Shown here piece by piece: positions 36,501 to 47,065 of a stretch of DNA of 64,000 nt (its first letter is position 1; every line of letters begins with the position of its first letter). This DNA is from Mimachlamys varia (Eukaryota; Mollusca; Bivalvia; Pectinida; Pectinidae). The stretch lies in assembly GCA_947623455.1 (NCBI GenBank), contig OX392527.1, forward strand, positions 52,992,401 to 53,056,400, written 5' to 3'. The notes under the pieces are model-generated. The model made no database searches. It was not told the origin of the DNA and saw only the letters and a list, made by a program, of their open reading frames with translations. Position numbers and translations under genes: made by a program.

Positions 36501-38230
36501 CAATGCCATCTTCCGGGGACGTTTAAGTGTCCAGGCCAACGCTGGAAGTGCCGAAAAGAGTTTGACAACCGCCGTGAGTATCGTATTTCCAACAAAACGT
36601 TGACTTAAAAAATGACTAAATAATTTAATTTTCTATATTATAGATTTCCTGAAACTTTGTTTTAATCTTCTTATTATCATAAATACCATTTTTAATGATT
36701 ATTGTCTAACAGTATCGGATGTATCAAGTGAGGGACGGATATGCAGGTAAACCCCTAAATTTCCGTTTGTGCGATAACCGGGGTTTAGAAGAGGACCACG
36801 GCCTTACTAATATAGAGGTCGGCTATCTACTTGACGGTCATGTGCCTGAAAAATACAAGGTGGGTAACCAAATTATTCACTTACTTGATTTCATCATATT
36901 GTTGACATCAACAAAAGTTGGATACAGTGAAGCTAAGCCGGTAGTGTGGTGGTCGAAAGACAGTATCAAGACATAACTTTTGTCATACTGGCAAGAAAAA
37001 TTCGTTTCCCGGAGTGTAGAATAGGGAATTCAACCCGGAGGATTTTCAAAACCCGAGGGTTTACCGAGTGTTATTTACCAATGTTATTCTTCTACATCCT
37101 CGGGTATAGAAGAGTATTTTTCGTTATTCTGACTATCACATTAATATAAGAAACCATGAAATTAAATTAGAGAATACTGATGTTTCAACAAAACCATTAT
37201 CCTAAATCAAAATTAAACTATGGACGAAATATACACAAAGGAACTGTTAACACTCAGACGTTTGAAAAAGTATAAGACAGTACGACATGGTGTCCCGGGA
37301 GAGGGTATTCTGCTTCATCGACGACACCTGCCATGTTACGTTCTCAAAGTGAGAACTGAGGCATCATTCTCTATCTCAACAAATAGGGACATTAATGACC
37401 ATATTTTAAAAAAAAAGTCCAAAGTGTGTTTCAAAAAGGAAGCAATTCGATTTCGAAAATTCCAATATTGAAGTTTTGTCCGTCAACATTTGGTTTGTCT
37501 TTGACATTCCCGGAGAACTATTTTAAAGATTTTGATGAAAGTTCACACAAATGCTTTTTTATTTATTTACGTCAGTTCACCAGAGATGTTCCACTCTCGC
37601 CTGATGCAATAGGTTTCGTAAAGAACCCAACTTTTTCTGATCAAATCCACTGTGTGGCATTTGTTCTTGACGCTAGTTCTGTTGACGTCTTCCAAGACAA
37701 AGTGAGGGAGCACATCAAAACCACGCAAACACAGGTGATTCAGAGAGGTAATTAGATCTTTTCACATATATGTTTACGTGTTTGTATATTGTAACTTTGT
37801 CTCTGGTGAGATGATTATTTCATCACAATTTTAATACATTTATCATGGGAAACGTAGAAAAAAATTTAAAAAAAAAATACAAAACACCATCATGTTTTTG
37901 ACGTTTTTATCCTTCATAGGGATACCCCAGGCCGTTTTGCTTACTAACATAGACAAAATCTGTCCGGAAGTCTCTGATGACGTCAGCAAAGTGTTCAAGA
38001 GCAGAGCTGTGGAGGAGTGTGTGAACCAGGTATCTTTAATGATGGGATTGCCCCAGTCACAAGTTATGCCCGTCAAGAACTACAATCGTGAGGTACAACT
38101 TGATCAAAACATCAACATCTTGGCACTCATTAGTATCAGACGAATCCTCGATTTCGTCGACGACTATCTCTACAACAAACTTGATGAAGTTGAGGCTACG
38201 AAATGCGACAGAATGAGGAATAGTGAATGA
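30588..38230 (+). CDS. IFI44L-like: Interferon-induced protein 44-like, TLDc plus GTPase
   Basis: Spliced model: 30588-31122, 33028-33125, 36376-36573, 36713-36859, 37576-37747, 37920-38230. The total is 1461 nt, or 486 residues, in one frame with GT-AG introns. Residues about 20-178 form a TLDc domain (FTLLYKISRDECKAETFHRH, then GPTVTVLYNTDNSVYGGYTS). Residues 179-211 are a charged linker ending EKPWIPNIDWSSA. The GTPase has its P-loop GQVGAGKS at 240-247, G3 as DNRG at 298-301, and G4 as TNID at 392-395 in place of the usual TKxD. Vertebrate IFI44/IFI44L are interferon-induced cytoplasmic proteins, and bivalve homologs respond to virus; a role here is inferred. The start is ATG 30588, with a second ATG next to it, just after an acceptor-like tttacag that suggests a 5' UTR intron. 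ATG 32991 was rejected as a start because the phase-1 acceptor at 33028 joins the TLDc exon. The order and sizes of the last four exons match the paralog at 7,974-12,224. Confidence 0.88.
31185..31250 (+). mobile_element. SINE 3' tail fragment in intron 1
   Basis: The stretch acccataaatgaccttagcg followed by cctaaaaggat and aaaccaaaccaaac matches the tail pattern of the SINE pieces at 30,340 and 52,030-52,105. It lies 60 bp after the TLDc exon donor. Confidence 0.4.
31925..32140 (+). mobile_element. 3' tail of YIDD-type retroelement, in intron 1
   Basis: Carries the family hallmark ggcgggtgtcgtcgatgaag followed by ttccggaacacctggtctta, ttttgcaagggtctccatg and gacgcttcggtattctct. It is the same tail as at 49,000-49,140, 52,905-52,995, 53,640-53,830 and 57,400-57,575. 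It separates sub-blocks of the intron that are contiguous at 13.3-13.9 kb, so it inserted after that block was duplicated. Confidence 0.75.
33250..34095. repeat. 45 bp minisatellite in intron 2 of IFI44L-like gene
   Basis: The unit ggtcacagatgagtaacgtt plus actgatatgggctgtccctctcaaa is 45 bp, with about 20 copies. It starts 125 bp after the linker-exon donor. The later copies hold one frame (MSNVTDMGCPSQRSQ, 15 residues) because their deletions are multiples of three. The early copies are frame-shifted. Confidence 0.9.
34204..35280. other. Intron 2 interior, nothing recognised
   Basis: AT-rich intronic sequence between two minisatellites. No exon or element is supported. Confidence 0.5.
35288..35600. 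repeat. 31 bp minisatellite in intron 2 of IFI44L-like gene
   Basis: The unit ccaggattagcagatatatt plus ccccaatttac is 31 bp, with about 10 copies. It is a second, unrelated array in the same intron. Confidence 0.88.
37285..37345 (-). mobile_element. Retroelement tail fragment in intron 4, opposite strand
   Basis: The plus strand reads ctgcttcatcgacgacacct, the reverse complement of the family hallmark aggtgtcgtcgatgaagcag. The flanks are too diverged to extend further. It is one of at least six tail copies in the window and the only one on the minus strand. Confidence 0.55.
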
Positions 38231-38764
38231 TGTGTATATGGGTATTGGTAAATCCACCTTATTCAACAGCCATATCTAAAACTAAAATAGCACAGTTTGG
38301 GTGTGCTAAATTCTAACTTTCTGAACTATGATTGAATCACTTACATTTTTTTACATATTATGAGTGAGACTAATACTGTTTATATGATATATGTTGATGT
38401 ACATGTTTAGTATATATCTTAAAACCTACCTTTCTCTACTGATTTCCATTATTTCATACATGTTTTTATCCTGGCATAAGGGCGAGAGATTACTACATTG
38501 ATCGAAAAGATTTTAAAATGCTACATGTACGGTTGAAAATAGCTCTGCATGAATCGTATGGAAAAAAATGCGATTCATCAAGATAACTTATATAAAATAG
38601 GACAATCGTGAATGATGTAGTTATTCTAGATTACGAGTTGAGGGTACTATCAATAAAAACAGGACCGACAAGTAGGGGAAATAACCTAGAATTTTTTACC
38701 TCGAAATACGTCACTCGAAATACGAAGAAATGGTCAGTTAACTCTTTTACTGAAAAAAGTTGGC

Positions 38765-38960
38765 AACATGCTTTTTGTCGTGATAAATACTTGTTATTTT
38801 AGTGATGAAAACCTTGTTTTTGTAGTGATAAATACTTGTTTTTGTAGTGATAAATATTTCTTTTTGCAGTGATAGATACTTGTTTTTGTAATGATAAATA
38901 CTTGTTTTTGTAATGATAAATACTTGTTTTTGTAGTGATGAATACCTGTTTTTTTATATG
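38765..38960. repeat. 22 bp repeat in 3' flank of IFI44L-like gene
   Basis: The unit agtgataaatacttgttttt plus gt is 22 bp, with about 8 copies. It lies between the stop codon and the candidate polyadenylation signal at 38,997, so it is probably transcribed in the 3' UTR. Confidence 0.85.
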
Positions 38961-38996
38961 TTCTGTCTTGAATGCTTTGCTTATGTATCTTTATCT

Positions 38997-39002
38997 AATA
39001 AA
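38997..39002 (+). terminator. Candidate polyadenylation signal AATAAA
   Basis: A canonical AATAAA about 770 bp after the IFI44L-like stop. It would put the transcript end within 80 bp of the end of the convergent esterase transcript. Confidence 0.4.
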
Positions 39003-39078
39003 TATAGCTGTGCTAAATACTAAATATTGTTTATTAAGTAACAACAAACATTAATTATGCAATGTCTGTTCTAACATA

Positions 39079-39084
39079 TTTATT
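39079..39084 (-). terminator. Candidate polyadenylation signal for esterase 1
   Basis: The plus-strand tttatt reads AATAAA on the minus strand, 25 bp beyond the esterase stop codon. The position is compatible with a short 3' UTR. Confidence 0.5.
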
Positions 39085-39108
39085 CAGAATGAATATCAAC
39101 AAATAGAC

Positions 39109-41442
39109 TTAGCCCACTACCATACTAGTGTTTGCTGTTTTCCTGACCAAAGAGGGCAGATAATGGTTCCAAAATCGAATCCTCTGTGGGTTTACATTGT
39201 ATCCTGGGGCGATGTTGAGGTTCAGGTTCTGATATAGCCTGCCGACTGTGTCATACCTGGGCCAGTAGGGCACGCCTGGACCATTCGGCGAACTAGTCAA
39301 ACAAATGGAAGCAGAAAAAATCAGGAAACAAATAAAATATCGATCTTTCAGAACTGCACGTGTTGAAGAGAATAAAACACATGACAGACTAATCCGTAAC
39401 AATGAAAACATCCGAGCCTAAGCAACCTTAAATATTTTTCCTTTGCTCTGAATAAAGGGTTATCTCCCTTGGGACATTCGGGATTCCCTAATAATAAATA
39501 TATAATGTTTGAATCTAAAATAAAAAACTTATTTACCAAGACCTACAATTCAAAGATTTATTTTGCTTGAAACCATTTTGAGAAGGGAAAAAATAATAAT
39601 TTATAATTTAGAGTATTTTATTATCTAAAGCATTTCCTTGAATACTCAGAATGAAACATATATACGAACTCGCAAAATGATCAGTTATTCAAAAAATAAA
39701 TCGAAATTTTATTGAATTGTTTTATATTTGGGTTTTGTTTTTCTGCCTGCGTGATCCTCCAATGCAAAATACGGTTCTCGTAAAGATGTTTAGATATTTT
39801 TTTCATCGTTTCAAATAAAACAGGAAAATAGTTCTAAACTATTTTGTAAAACAAAACAAACAGAAAAAACAAGAATATACAGTAAACAGAATACTTACCC
39901 TCTCTTTGCAAAATTCGTCCAATATTTTATCATAGTATCTGAGAGTATTTCATCGGCTTGAGTATCCGGTGTCGATATTGACCAAGGAGGCAATGGTCCG
40001 AAAAGATATGGAATCTCGGCGGCATGCCAAGCCCCTTTAAACCAGCTTGGCTGAGGATAAGATAAATCGGGATATTCTCTGGTAAACATATATTGGTAAG
40101 TGTTTCTTCCCATGGTCAGACTAGGGACTGAGTGACATTCTAGAGCTTTAACAGCCGGGGCGACCATCGTTACATCCGTGTACATGTCAACGATACTTCT
40201 ACTCTGCTCAATTTCATTTGTTCTGCTGTATTGCTTACAAATGGCTTCGGAAACGTCATTATTGCTGTTATGAAAATCCTTGGCGATCTCTCGTGCGTAT
40301 TCATTACAAAGAACTGTCGTCGGAACTGCGCGAGAATAATTAAAATTATACTGTTTTTCGAGGGAATTCATATGTTTGTCGTAAATCAGGGATCCCTCAG
40401 AATTCACATTGCCAATCATGACATCAAGTGAACGAAAGAAACTCGATTCAAGCGACGAGGAGTTGGCTAAAATGTCATTCGGATGTTGCTTGATTAGTTC
40501 TCCATCGACAACAGGGGCATTTGGACTGGTGATTATATAATTTGCGTACTTCAAAACGTCCACGTTTACTTGAGCTTGCATAATTTCTTGTGCACTTTTT
40601 CTTCTGAAACATTCAATTAACTTTCCAATATCAAACGTAATTTCGTTTCCATTCAGACAATTTAGATAGATACCATATTCCCTTGCATATTTCGGAGATT
40701 CACGGCTGAATGCAAAAGGCGAGTTTCCTGTACCACTCTCAGCGACGACACGTTGGAATAGACCTTGATTTTCTGCAATAAGAGCATGTATTCCGACACT
40801 AAACCCTCCGGCAGATTCACCAAAAATGGTTATGTAGCTTGTGTCACCACCAAATGCCCGTATGTTGTTTTTTACCCACTGCATTGCTAATCTCTGATCC
40901 CACAGCCCGTAGTTACCACGGGATGCGCTATCCATAGTACTGAGGAATCCCAATATTCCTAATCGATAGTTTACGGTCACAACCACGACATCTCCAGAAG
41001 TAACAAGGTTAGAGGCATCATAGGTGAACGATTGACCAAATTCATACCCTCCACCGTGGATCCAGATCATAACACTTTTGGTGTTGTTCGGAGAGGCATC
41101 CCCTGGTGTATAAACGTTTAGATGTAGACAGTCCTCGGACATTTCTGTATTTGGTAACGAAGGAGACATAAAGTCTGTCCGCTGATAACATGACGGTCCG
41201 AAAGAGGAACCATCTAAAACATTTGTCCATCTGCCGAAGGGAACCGGCTTACGTAATCTCAGATCTCCGACAGGAGGTTTGGCATACGGTATTTTACGGT
41301 ACTGGTACAGCAACTTGCCCTGATTTTGGACACCGATCCCACGTATCGGCCCCGACGGTGACTCGATTAACCGGTACCTCTGACTGGTGACCGCAGAGAA
41401 ACTGTTTGCTACCAAGAGTAGCACTATAGGGTGCCAAATCAT
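39109..41442 (-). CDS. Secreted type-B carboxylesterase (cholinesterase-like) 1
   Basis: Two coding exons: 41442-39899 and 39292-39109, joined in phase 2 (AGG/gtaagt to ctag/TTC). They encode 575 residues, normal for the COesterase family. There is a signal peptide at residues 1-20. The oxyanion loop is HGGGY at 129-133. The nucleophile is Ser210 in GESAG, the acid is Glu349 in NSEG, and the base is His473 in AWHAAE, so a complete catalytic triad is present. Cys85-Cys105 and Cys262-Cys278 fit the conserved disulfide loops. The family hydrolyses carboxylic esters. The substrate is unknown, and nothing marks it as acetylcholinesterase. The C-terminus shows no clear anchor, so it is probably secreted. 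ATG 41440-41442 follows an acceptor (tttcag) at 41,451-41,452, so a leader intron is present. The gene converges on the IFI44L-like gene and shares its intron position with the esterase at 54-56 kb. Confidence 0.93.
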
Positions 41443-41893
41443 TTTGCCAACTGAAATGATAATTCATAATTATTTTAACATTTTATTTGCTGACCCCTAA
41501 TTACCTGTTGAATTGTTTCTGTTTCTTTGTAATGTGTCTGGGGTTAAATTTGTATCAAAATAGAAACGGAAAGCATTCACACATGCCTCAATCTTAAACA
41601 AGACTGAATTACATTACAAAGCAACTGCTATGTAGGCATTTATTTTAATTGTGACGGTTGTCACATAATCTAAATACTTATACGTTGATTATAGAAAATG
41701 TTATTTATATAATTATGTTGTGTTTATATATAAAATCTGTTTGTATATATATTTCTAATTTTATATCATAGAAATTGTAAATGGGTACTTGACCGAAATC
41801 TATGTTCGTGTCTTTGTTAAAATAGCGTTGTTTGACAGGTCGGGCAAGACTTCCGGTCAAGCGCGAGGGCCCGAACGGGGGTAACCGTTGCCA

Positions 41894-41935
41894 TATAAAT
41901 AACTGCACGTGCATAGAATTTAGTTATACACAGAG
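41894..41935 (+). promoter_or_regulatory. Conserved plus-strand TATA-like core promoter
   Basis: TATAAATA at 41,894-41,901 is followed about 25-30 bp later by an initiator-like tagttatacaca, then by an exon-like stretch ending gagtgag/gtaggg. The arrangement is conserved in the second block (TATAAATA at 47,712-47,719). It lies inside the leader intron of esterase 1 on the opposite strand. No downstream ORF is evident, so a short non-coding transcript is the simplest reading. Confidence 0.3.
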
Positions 41936-42264
41936 ATATATCAAAGACAGACAGCGATAATTACAAGATTCAGAGTGAGGTAGGGTGTTTATTATATATG
42001 TTGAAATCGAAACTAACGTTATTTATAACCATGTATGCATTGTGTGATACAATAAATCCTTAAGAACAAAACAGCTATGTTTCTTAAACTTTGCAGATCT
42101 TTAATAAATGGTGAAAAATTCCGATTACATAATATCAAAATTCATGACATCTGACATCGGAATTTAAAAAGCATATTAAATTTCACTAAAACGATTGGAT
42201 AATTAACCCAAATGTATTGTTTGTGTTTTGAAATATAATGTCCTACCGACATGTACAATGAAAC

Positions 42265-42341
42265 CATCTTTGCTAGCCAAGGGTTACGATCCGCATACTC
42301 AAGATGGGTGTGCGGATCGTAACCCTTGAATAGCGAAGATG
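42265..42341. repeat. Hairpin with perfect 18 bp stem
   Basis: caagggttacgatccgca (42,278-42,295) is exactly complementary to tgcggatcgtaacccttg (42,311-42,328) across a 15 nt loop. The stem extends outward imperfectly (catctttgctagc/aatagcgaagatg). A diverged counterpart lies at 48,107-48,186. Confidence 0.88.
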
Positions 42342-42776
42342 TAATGAATCTGTGTTTTTTTAAGAAAAAGGAATAAATTAAATATATTAGTATAACATTC
42401 AAGTCACTTCATGTACAACGCAACATGAAAGGCTGAAAATACAAATACAGGGGGGTATAGTGAACGTTTATATAACGTAAAAGACAGCAGTACAATTTTA
42501 AGCATATCTTGTTTGTATAACAAAATGTTAGAAAGTAATAACAGTCGAATACGGTCAATAAGAAATTGCCTTTGTCAATATTTCTATGTGATTTGAACAC
42601 GTGGAAAACTAGTTTTATGGAATTGTGTATTCATACACAATTCAAGCAATTCATAATACATGCTTTATTTATTAAACAAGTAAGGTTTTGTGGTATTTTC
42701 ATAAACGTTTCATAAATAAACAAAACAATCAATCATTCTTTTCAAAGTATTGGGATAAACTAGAAACAACACTTAC

Positions 42777-42883
42777 CTTGATCGACATCCAGTGTTAAGT
42801 AGGTACCTTTTGTATGGACGAGTAATCTTAATAGATAGATAAGGCTACTTGGAATGGCTGACCTCCTTTATATTATCTTATCA
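42777..42883 (-). promoter_or_regulatory. Esterase 1 promoter and leader exon
   Basis: On the minus strand two adjacent GATA sites (gataagataa, 42,873-42,882) sit directly upstream of a TATA box TATAAAGG (42,865-42,872). The predicted start is near 42,838, and the leader exon ends at 42,777 with a strong donor (aag/gtaagt). The leader holds an ATG whose frame, after splicing to 41,450, ends in a TGA that overlaps the main ATG. GATA sites fit digestive-tissue expression, but that is inference. Confidence 0.5.
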
Positions 42884-43684
42884 TTATATGTAATGTGACA
42901 CAATTACAACAATAGACACGTAGAATGGCCCATTTATTATCATACTCATAATCCGAAACTGATATACTGTAAAATAGGTTAGATAAGGAATGTGAAAAAG
43001 TTTCCATATTGTAGTTCAAATTATTTTCGAAATCCCTATATGGTAATGTAGCAGTGTTATATGGTAGTTTCACATTTCTATACAGTAATATAATATTCCT
43101 ATGCGATTTTGTAGCATTTTCCTAAATTGTTTTATTGTGGTTCCTATGTACATATACTGTTAGTGTAACAAGCATGTCACCTAATTCTGTATGTTAATGA
43201 TACATTATCTCATATGGAGGCGAGCATATTTACATATACCACATTACCATACCACAACCATATTTAAGTATTGATGTGATAGTTCTGTATGTTACCGACG
43301 GCCGGACGTGTTGATATTAATGCACCAATTAGCTTTGTCGGAATAAGTTCTAAATTGCTGTATTGGCCAATTTGTTCTTTGGTAAAAGAACTAGTTCCAA
43401 ATTGCTTACTGGACTCAATGACAATTTTGATATCAAAGTACACGTGAAAACGAAGTTAAGTCGAAACGAGGCAGTAATCAAGAAAAAGAATCGCTTGGCA
43501 TTAGCAATTCATATCACCGTATCCTAAAGGTAATGGATTTCAGTTGACTGTTACCTATCATTAGACCATCCTTTTAATGCATTACATAATTTCATAAAAA
43601 AATCGTTAAGTTACGTGTTAGCAACACTTTGATTGTATCGTAATTGGGGATTTAGTTGTATCAATTTGATTAAAATACATATCC

Positions 43685-43965
43685 TCACTGTTACTATTGT
43701 GTGTAGGATCTAACAGCGACCGGTAAAAGGTCATGTGCAGATTACTTTTATTATGTCCATATCTAGGAAATGAACAGCCAATTAAAATGCGTGTTTGGTA
43801 GACGAACAAAAATGGCGGCGGATCGAAGCGAAGATGAGAAAATCATTCAGGGAGTTATATAACAATTTGATTAGTATATGTTGTGATAATTTCTTTACCT
43901 ACAGTTATTATTTCTTTTCGGACAAACGAAAAACTACAAATCAAACAGACAATGTCTCAAAAGAA
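43685..43965. repeat. Dispersed repeat, copy 2
   Basis: Homologous to 17,275-17,520 in the same orientation. It carries an extra aaaatggcggcggatcgaag segment that is absent or lost in the other copy. Confidence 0.7.
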
Positions 43966-44439
43966 CATTGTTCATATATTGAGTTTCAGTGCAAATATTA
44001 CATAATTTTGAGTAAATGAATACACTATATAACTGCATATTTCAAGGTTATTAAGGTTAAACTAAAATTAATCATTTTTATATGAAAAGAAGTCTTCTTG
44101 TATTATTTTCGGATTCCGAAAAATAAATACTTTACGACTGATAATTCGATTTTTTCCTTGTGAATATTGCATTTTGTGTGAAAAGGGAGATAATTAGATT
44201 GAATTACCTCCCTTGTATACAAAGAAACGGGTCACAATATGATAATATGCTACAGAGGACACCTAAATGTATATTTATGTGCAAAACGTTTGAAAAAAAA
44301 ACATTGATAAGAATTGTTTTGCTTGAATCACCCAGCTTCTCCTTTGAAGGGGATTGTCTTTCAATGTTCTGCTTAAGACTCATCAATCAGGGGAAACGTT
44401 GACATATTTCTGACAAATACAATGTTTACATGATTTTTA

Positions 44440-45010
44440 TGCCCCTGTTATGAAATGGGAAGTTGGGGGAGGCATATAGTGTATCCATGTCCGTCCCGTC
44501 CCATGGTAATGTAACCAGCTAATTTAAATAACTACTTATCCGATTGTCATCAAACTTCATATGTGTAATAATTAAGCATTTAGAACTAATTTCATATGGG
44601 GGAAGGGGGTAGAAATACAAAAACTTTTCCTAGCCATCTGTCTGCCCACTGAAATTTGTCAGCACTTCTTTCTTTCTTTCATAAATTTCCATCAAACTTG
44701 AGTGTGGAATTTATATACACCCGTCAAAAATGATGGGACGTATAATGGTATGGCGTTGTCCATCCGTTCGTTGTTAACTTTTATTTGTTCGGAGATCTCC
44801 TCCTACAGTTTTCAACCGATTTCTTTAAAACTTGCTAGGCCTACACCATGACATTAAGTTGTGTTTTCTTGATTTACAGTTTGATTGGACAATATTCACT
44901 AGAGTTATGACCCTTTGGGACATAATTTCGTCCATTATGTAGAAAACGTCCTCTAAAATTTGTTATGGTACTTTGAAAAGCTATAACATTTAACATCTAT
45001 TACAGGTTTT
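44440..45010. repeat. Dispersed mollusc-type repeat
   Basis: Holds tgatgggacgtataatggta, ctcctacagttttcaaccga and ctagagttatgaccctttgg. The last two parts recur at 46,110-46,300 (ctcctacagtttccaattga, ctagagttatggccctttgg). The family is common in bivalve intergenic DNA as far as I recall. No coding capacity is seen. Confidence 0.6.
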
Positions 45011-46013
45011 TGTGTCGCCTCCGACGGATGTCGGAAAGGCGGCACATAGAGGTTACTTTTCCGACGGCGGCGTCAATAATGTTAAAGTTTTGTGTTTAGC
45101 TCTGTTCCTGAAAAAGTTACATCAACCAAACCTCAATCATTGATGAAGCATGGGTAGTAAAGCCTACTGGGCGAAAAAAAATCATGGATTTCTGCTTTTT
45201 TGGGGTAAAAATCTCAAATTTCTGGAATTACAACGTTAAAGTTTTGCATTTAGCTCTTGCATATTAGGCTGTTTCTGGATAAGTATAAAAGCTACAGCAA
45301 CCAAACTTGGTATGTAGGTGTATTATGACTCAACGAACACTATCGCACCTTTCGTTTTATGATTCAACAAATTGCCCGCCATTTCCTTGCCACTGATTGG
45401 TCGAAATTTAGATATTGTCCAATTTCACTCAAAATTGGTATGTAGGTGTATTATGACTCTACAAACACTATCGCAACTTCCGTTTCATGATTCAACAAAA
45501 TGCCCGCCATTTCCTTGCCACTGATTGGTCGAAATTTATATATTGTTCGATTTCACTCAAAATTGGTATGTAGGTGTGTTAGGACTCTACAAACACTATT
45601 GCAACTTCTGTTTCATGATTCAGCAAATTGTCCGCTATTTCCTTGCCACTGATTGGTCGAAATTTATATATTGTCCGATTTCACTCAAATTTGGTTGATA
45701 GGTGTATTATGACTCTACAAACACAATTGCAACTTTGGTTGCATGATTCTGCAAATTGGCCATTATTACCTGGCCTCTGATTGGTCGAAATTTTAATATT
45801 GTCCGATTTCACTCAAACTTGGTATGTAGGTGTATTAGGACTCTACGAAAACTATCGCAATTTTCGTTTCATGATTCAACAAAATGGACGCCATTTCTTT
45901 GCCATTGACTGGTCAAAATTTCAATATTGTCCGATTTCAATCAAATTTGGTATATAGGTGAATTATGACTCTACGAACACTGTCACTAGTGACAAAGCGG
46001 GAAAGGCGACACA
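45011..46013. mobile_element. Non-autonomous element with 10 bp inverted ends
   Basis: The element starts TGTGTCGCCT (45,011-45,020) and ends AGGCGACACA (46,004-46,013), a perfect 10 bp inverted repeat. Inside are about five direct repeats of 125-133 bp marked by ttggtatgtaggtgtattat and ccactgattggtcgaaattt. No transposase frame is present. A clear target-site duplication is not visible, so the superfamily is not assigned. Confidence 0.6.
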
Positions 46014-46109
46014 TATGATTACGCATAATTCTTGTGTTGAGTTATTTCAACTTTTCGCGTAACAGCATTTCATAGTTTAATATAGGCATTATGTAGACAA
46101 TGCATTTCT

Positions 46110-46300
46110 GTCGTAAGCTGTTATTTGTCTGGAGATCTTCTCCTACAGTTTCCAATTGATATCTTTCAAATTCGCAAGGCTTTATCATCATGTCATGAAG
46201 TTGTGTTTCCTGAAAGACAGTTTGATTTGACAATATTTACTAGAGTTATGGCCCTTTGGAACTTGTATCTGATGCAATTTGGGGCATTATGTAGAAACTT
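46110..46300. repeat. Second copy of dispersed repeat
   Basis: Matches 44,780-44,960. The pair flanks the element with inverted ends but is not split by it. Confidence 0.6.
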
Positions 46301-46559
46301 TTTTTGTGTTTACATACCATTATACTTCCGATATGGTACGACAGGCGTATCATGCCTCTGCTCGCGGTGCTCTTGTTCTCTTAGTCAGCCTCCAAACTGT
46401 TAGCAGTGTGGAAATGTTTGTGCTGTCAGTCTTCTGTTTAGCAATGTGACATACACTATCCATTGTAGAAATTGAATGGTATCAAATATTTTCGCGTGTG
46501 GATACAATGTACATCTGGGAAAATTTATTGGCAGCGATATAAGCGAAAATTTCCAAACC

Positions 46560-47065
46560 ACGAAGTATTTCACTTTTACAGTACTTGCACAAAATCAAAA
46601 TATCTTAAGGGTTGTAAGGTCAACGTCACAGTTGCTATTTTTGGAAATTCATTGTCAGCACTCTAGTGGCTTCATATCTTCATGGATTTCATCAAACTAC
46701 ACATACTAATACAAAATCAAAAATATCATTGATGAGTTCGAGTTTTATGGTTATCAGGTCAAGGTCAAGTTCTCTGTGGCTATTTTTAGAAAATAATTGT
46801 CAGCACTTGAATGGTTTCCTTTGCTTATGGATTTTCATCAAACCACACAATCTTATACATACAGAGTTAAAAAATCTTTGACAAGTTGAAAGTTCAAGTT
46901 TCAGGGTTGTTGGGTCAAGGTCACTGTTGCTTTTTTAGACAATAATTGTCAGCACTGTAGTGGCTTTGTTTCTTCATGGATTTTCACCAACTTCACACAC
47001 ATGTAGAGGATTAACATGTCTTGGACAAGTTCAAGTTTCAAGGTTGTTTGGTCAAGGTAAATCAA
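46560..47065. repeat. Tandem dispersed repeat, about 140 bp unit
   Basis: Three to four copies marked by aataattgtcagcac, ggattttcatcaaac and ggtcaaggtcactgttgc. Short open frames through it are not supported as genes. Confidence 0.7.

Larger units (their letters stand above)
41760..43215. repeat. Esterase 5' region block, copy 1
   Basis: This block covers most of the leader intron and the promoter of esterase 1. It recurs at 47,580-50,150. Shared landmarks are ttccggtcaagc, gggggtaaccgtt, atataaata, gacagacagcgat, ttcagagtgaggtag, the hairpin at 42,265, the leader donor cttaccttgatcgacatcc and atggcccatttattat. The second copy is longer because of insertions. Confidence 0.85.
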
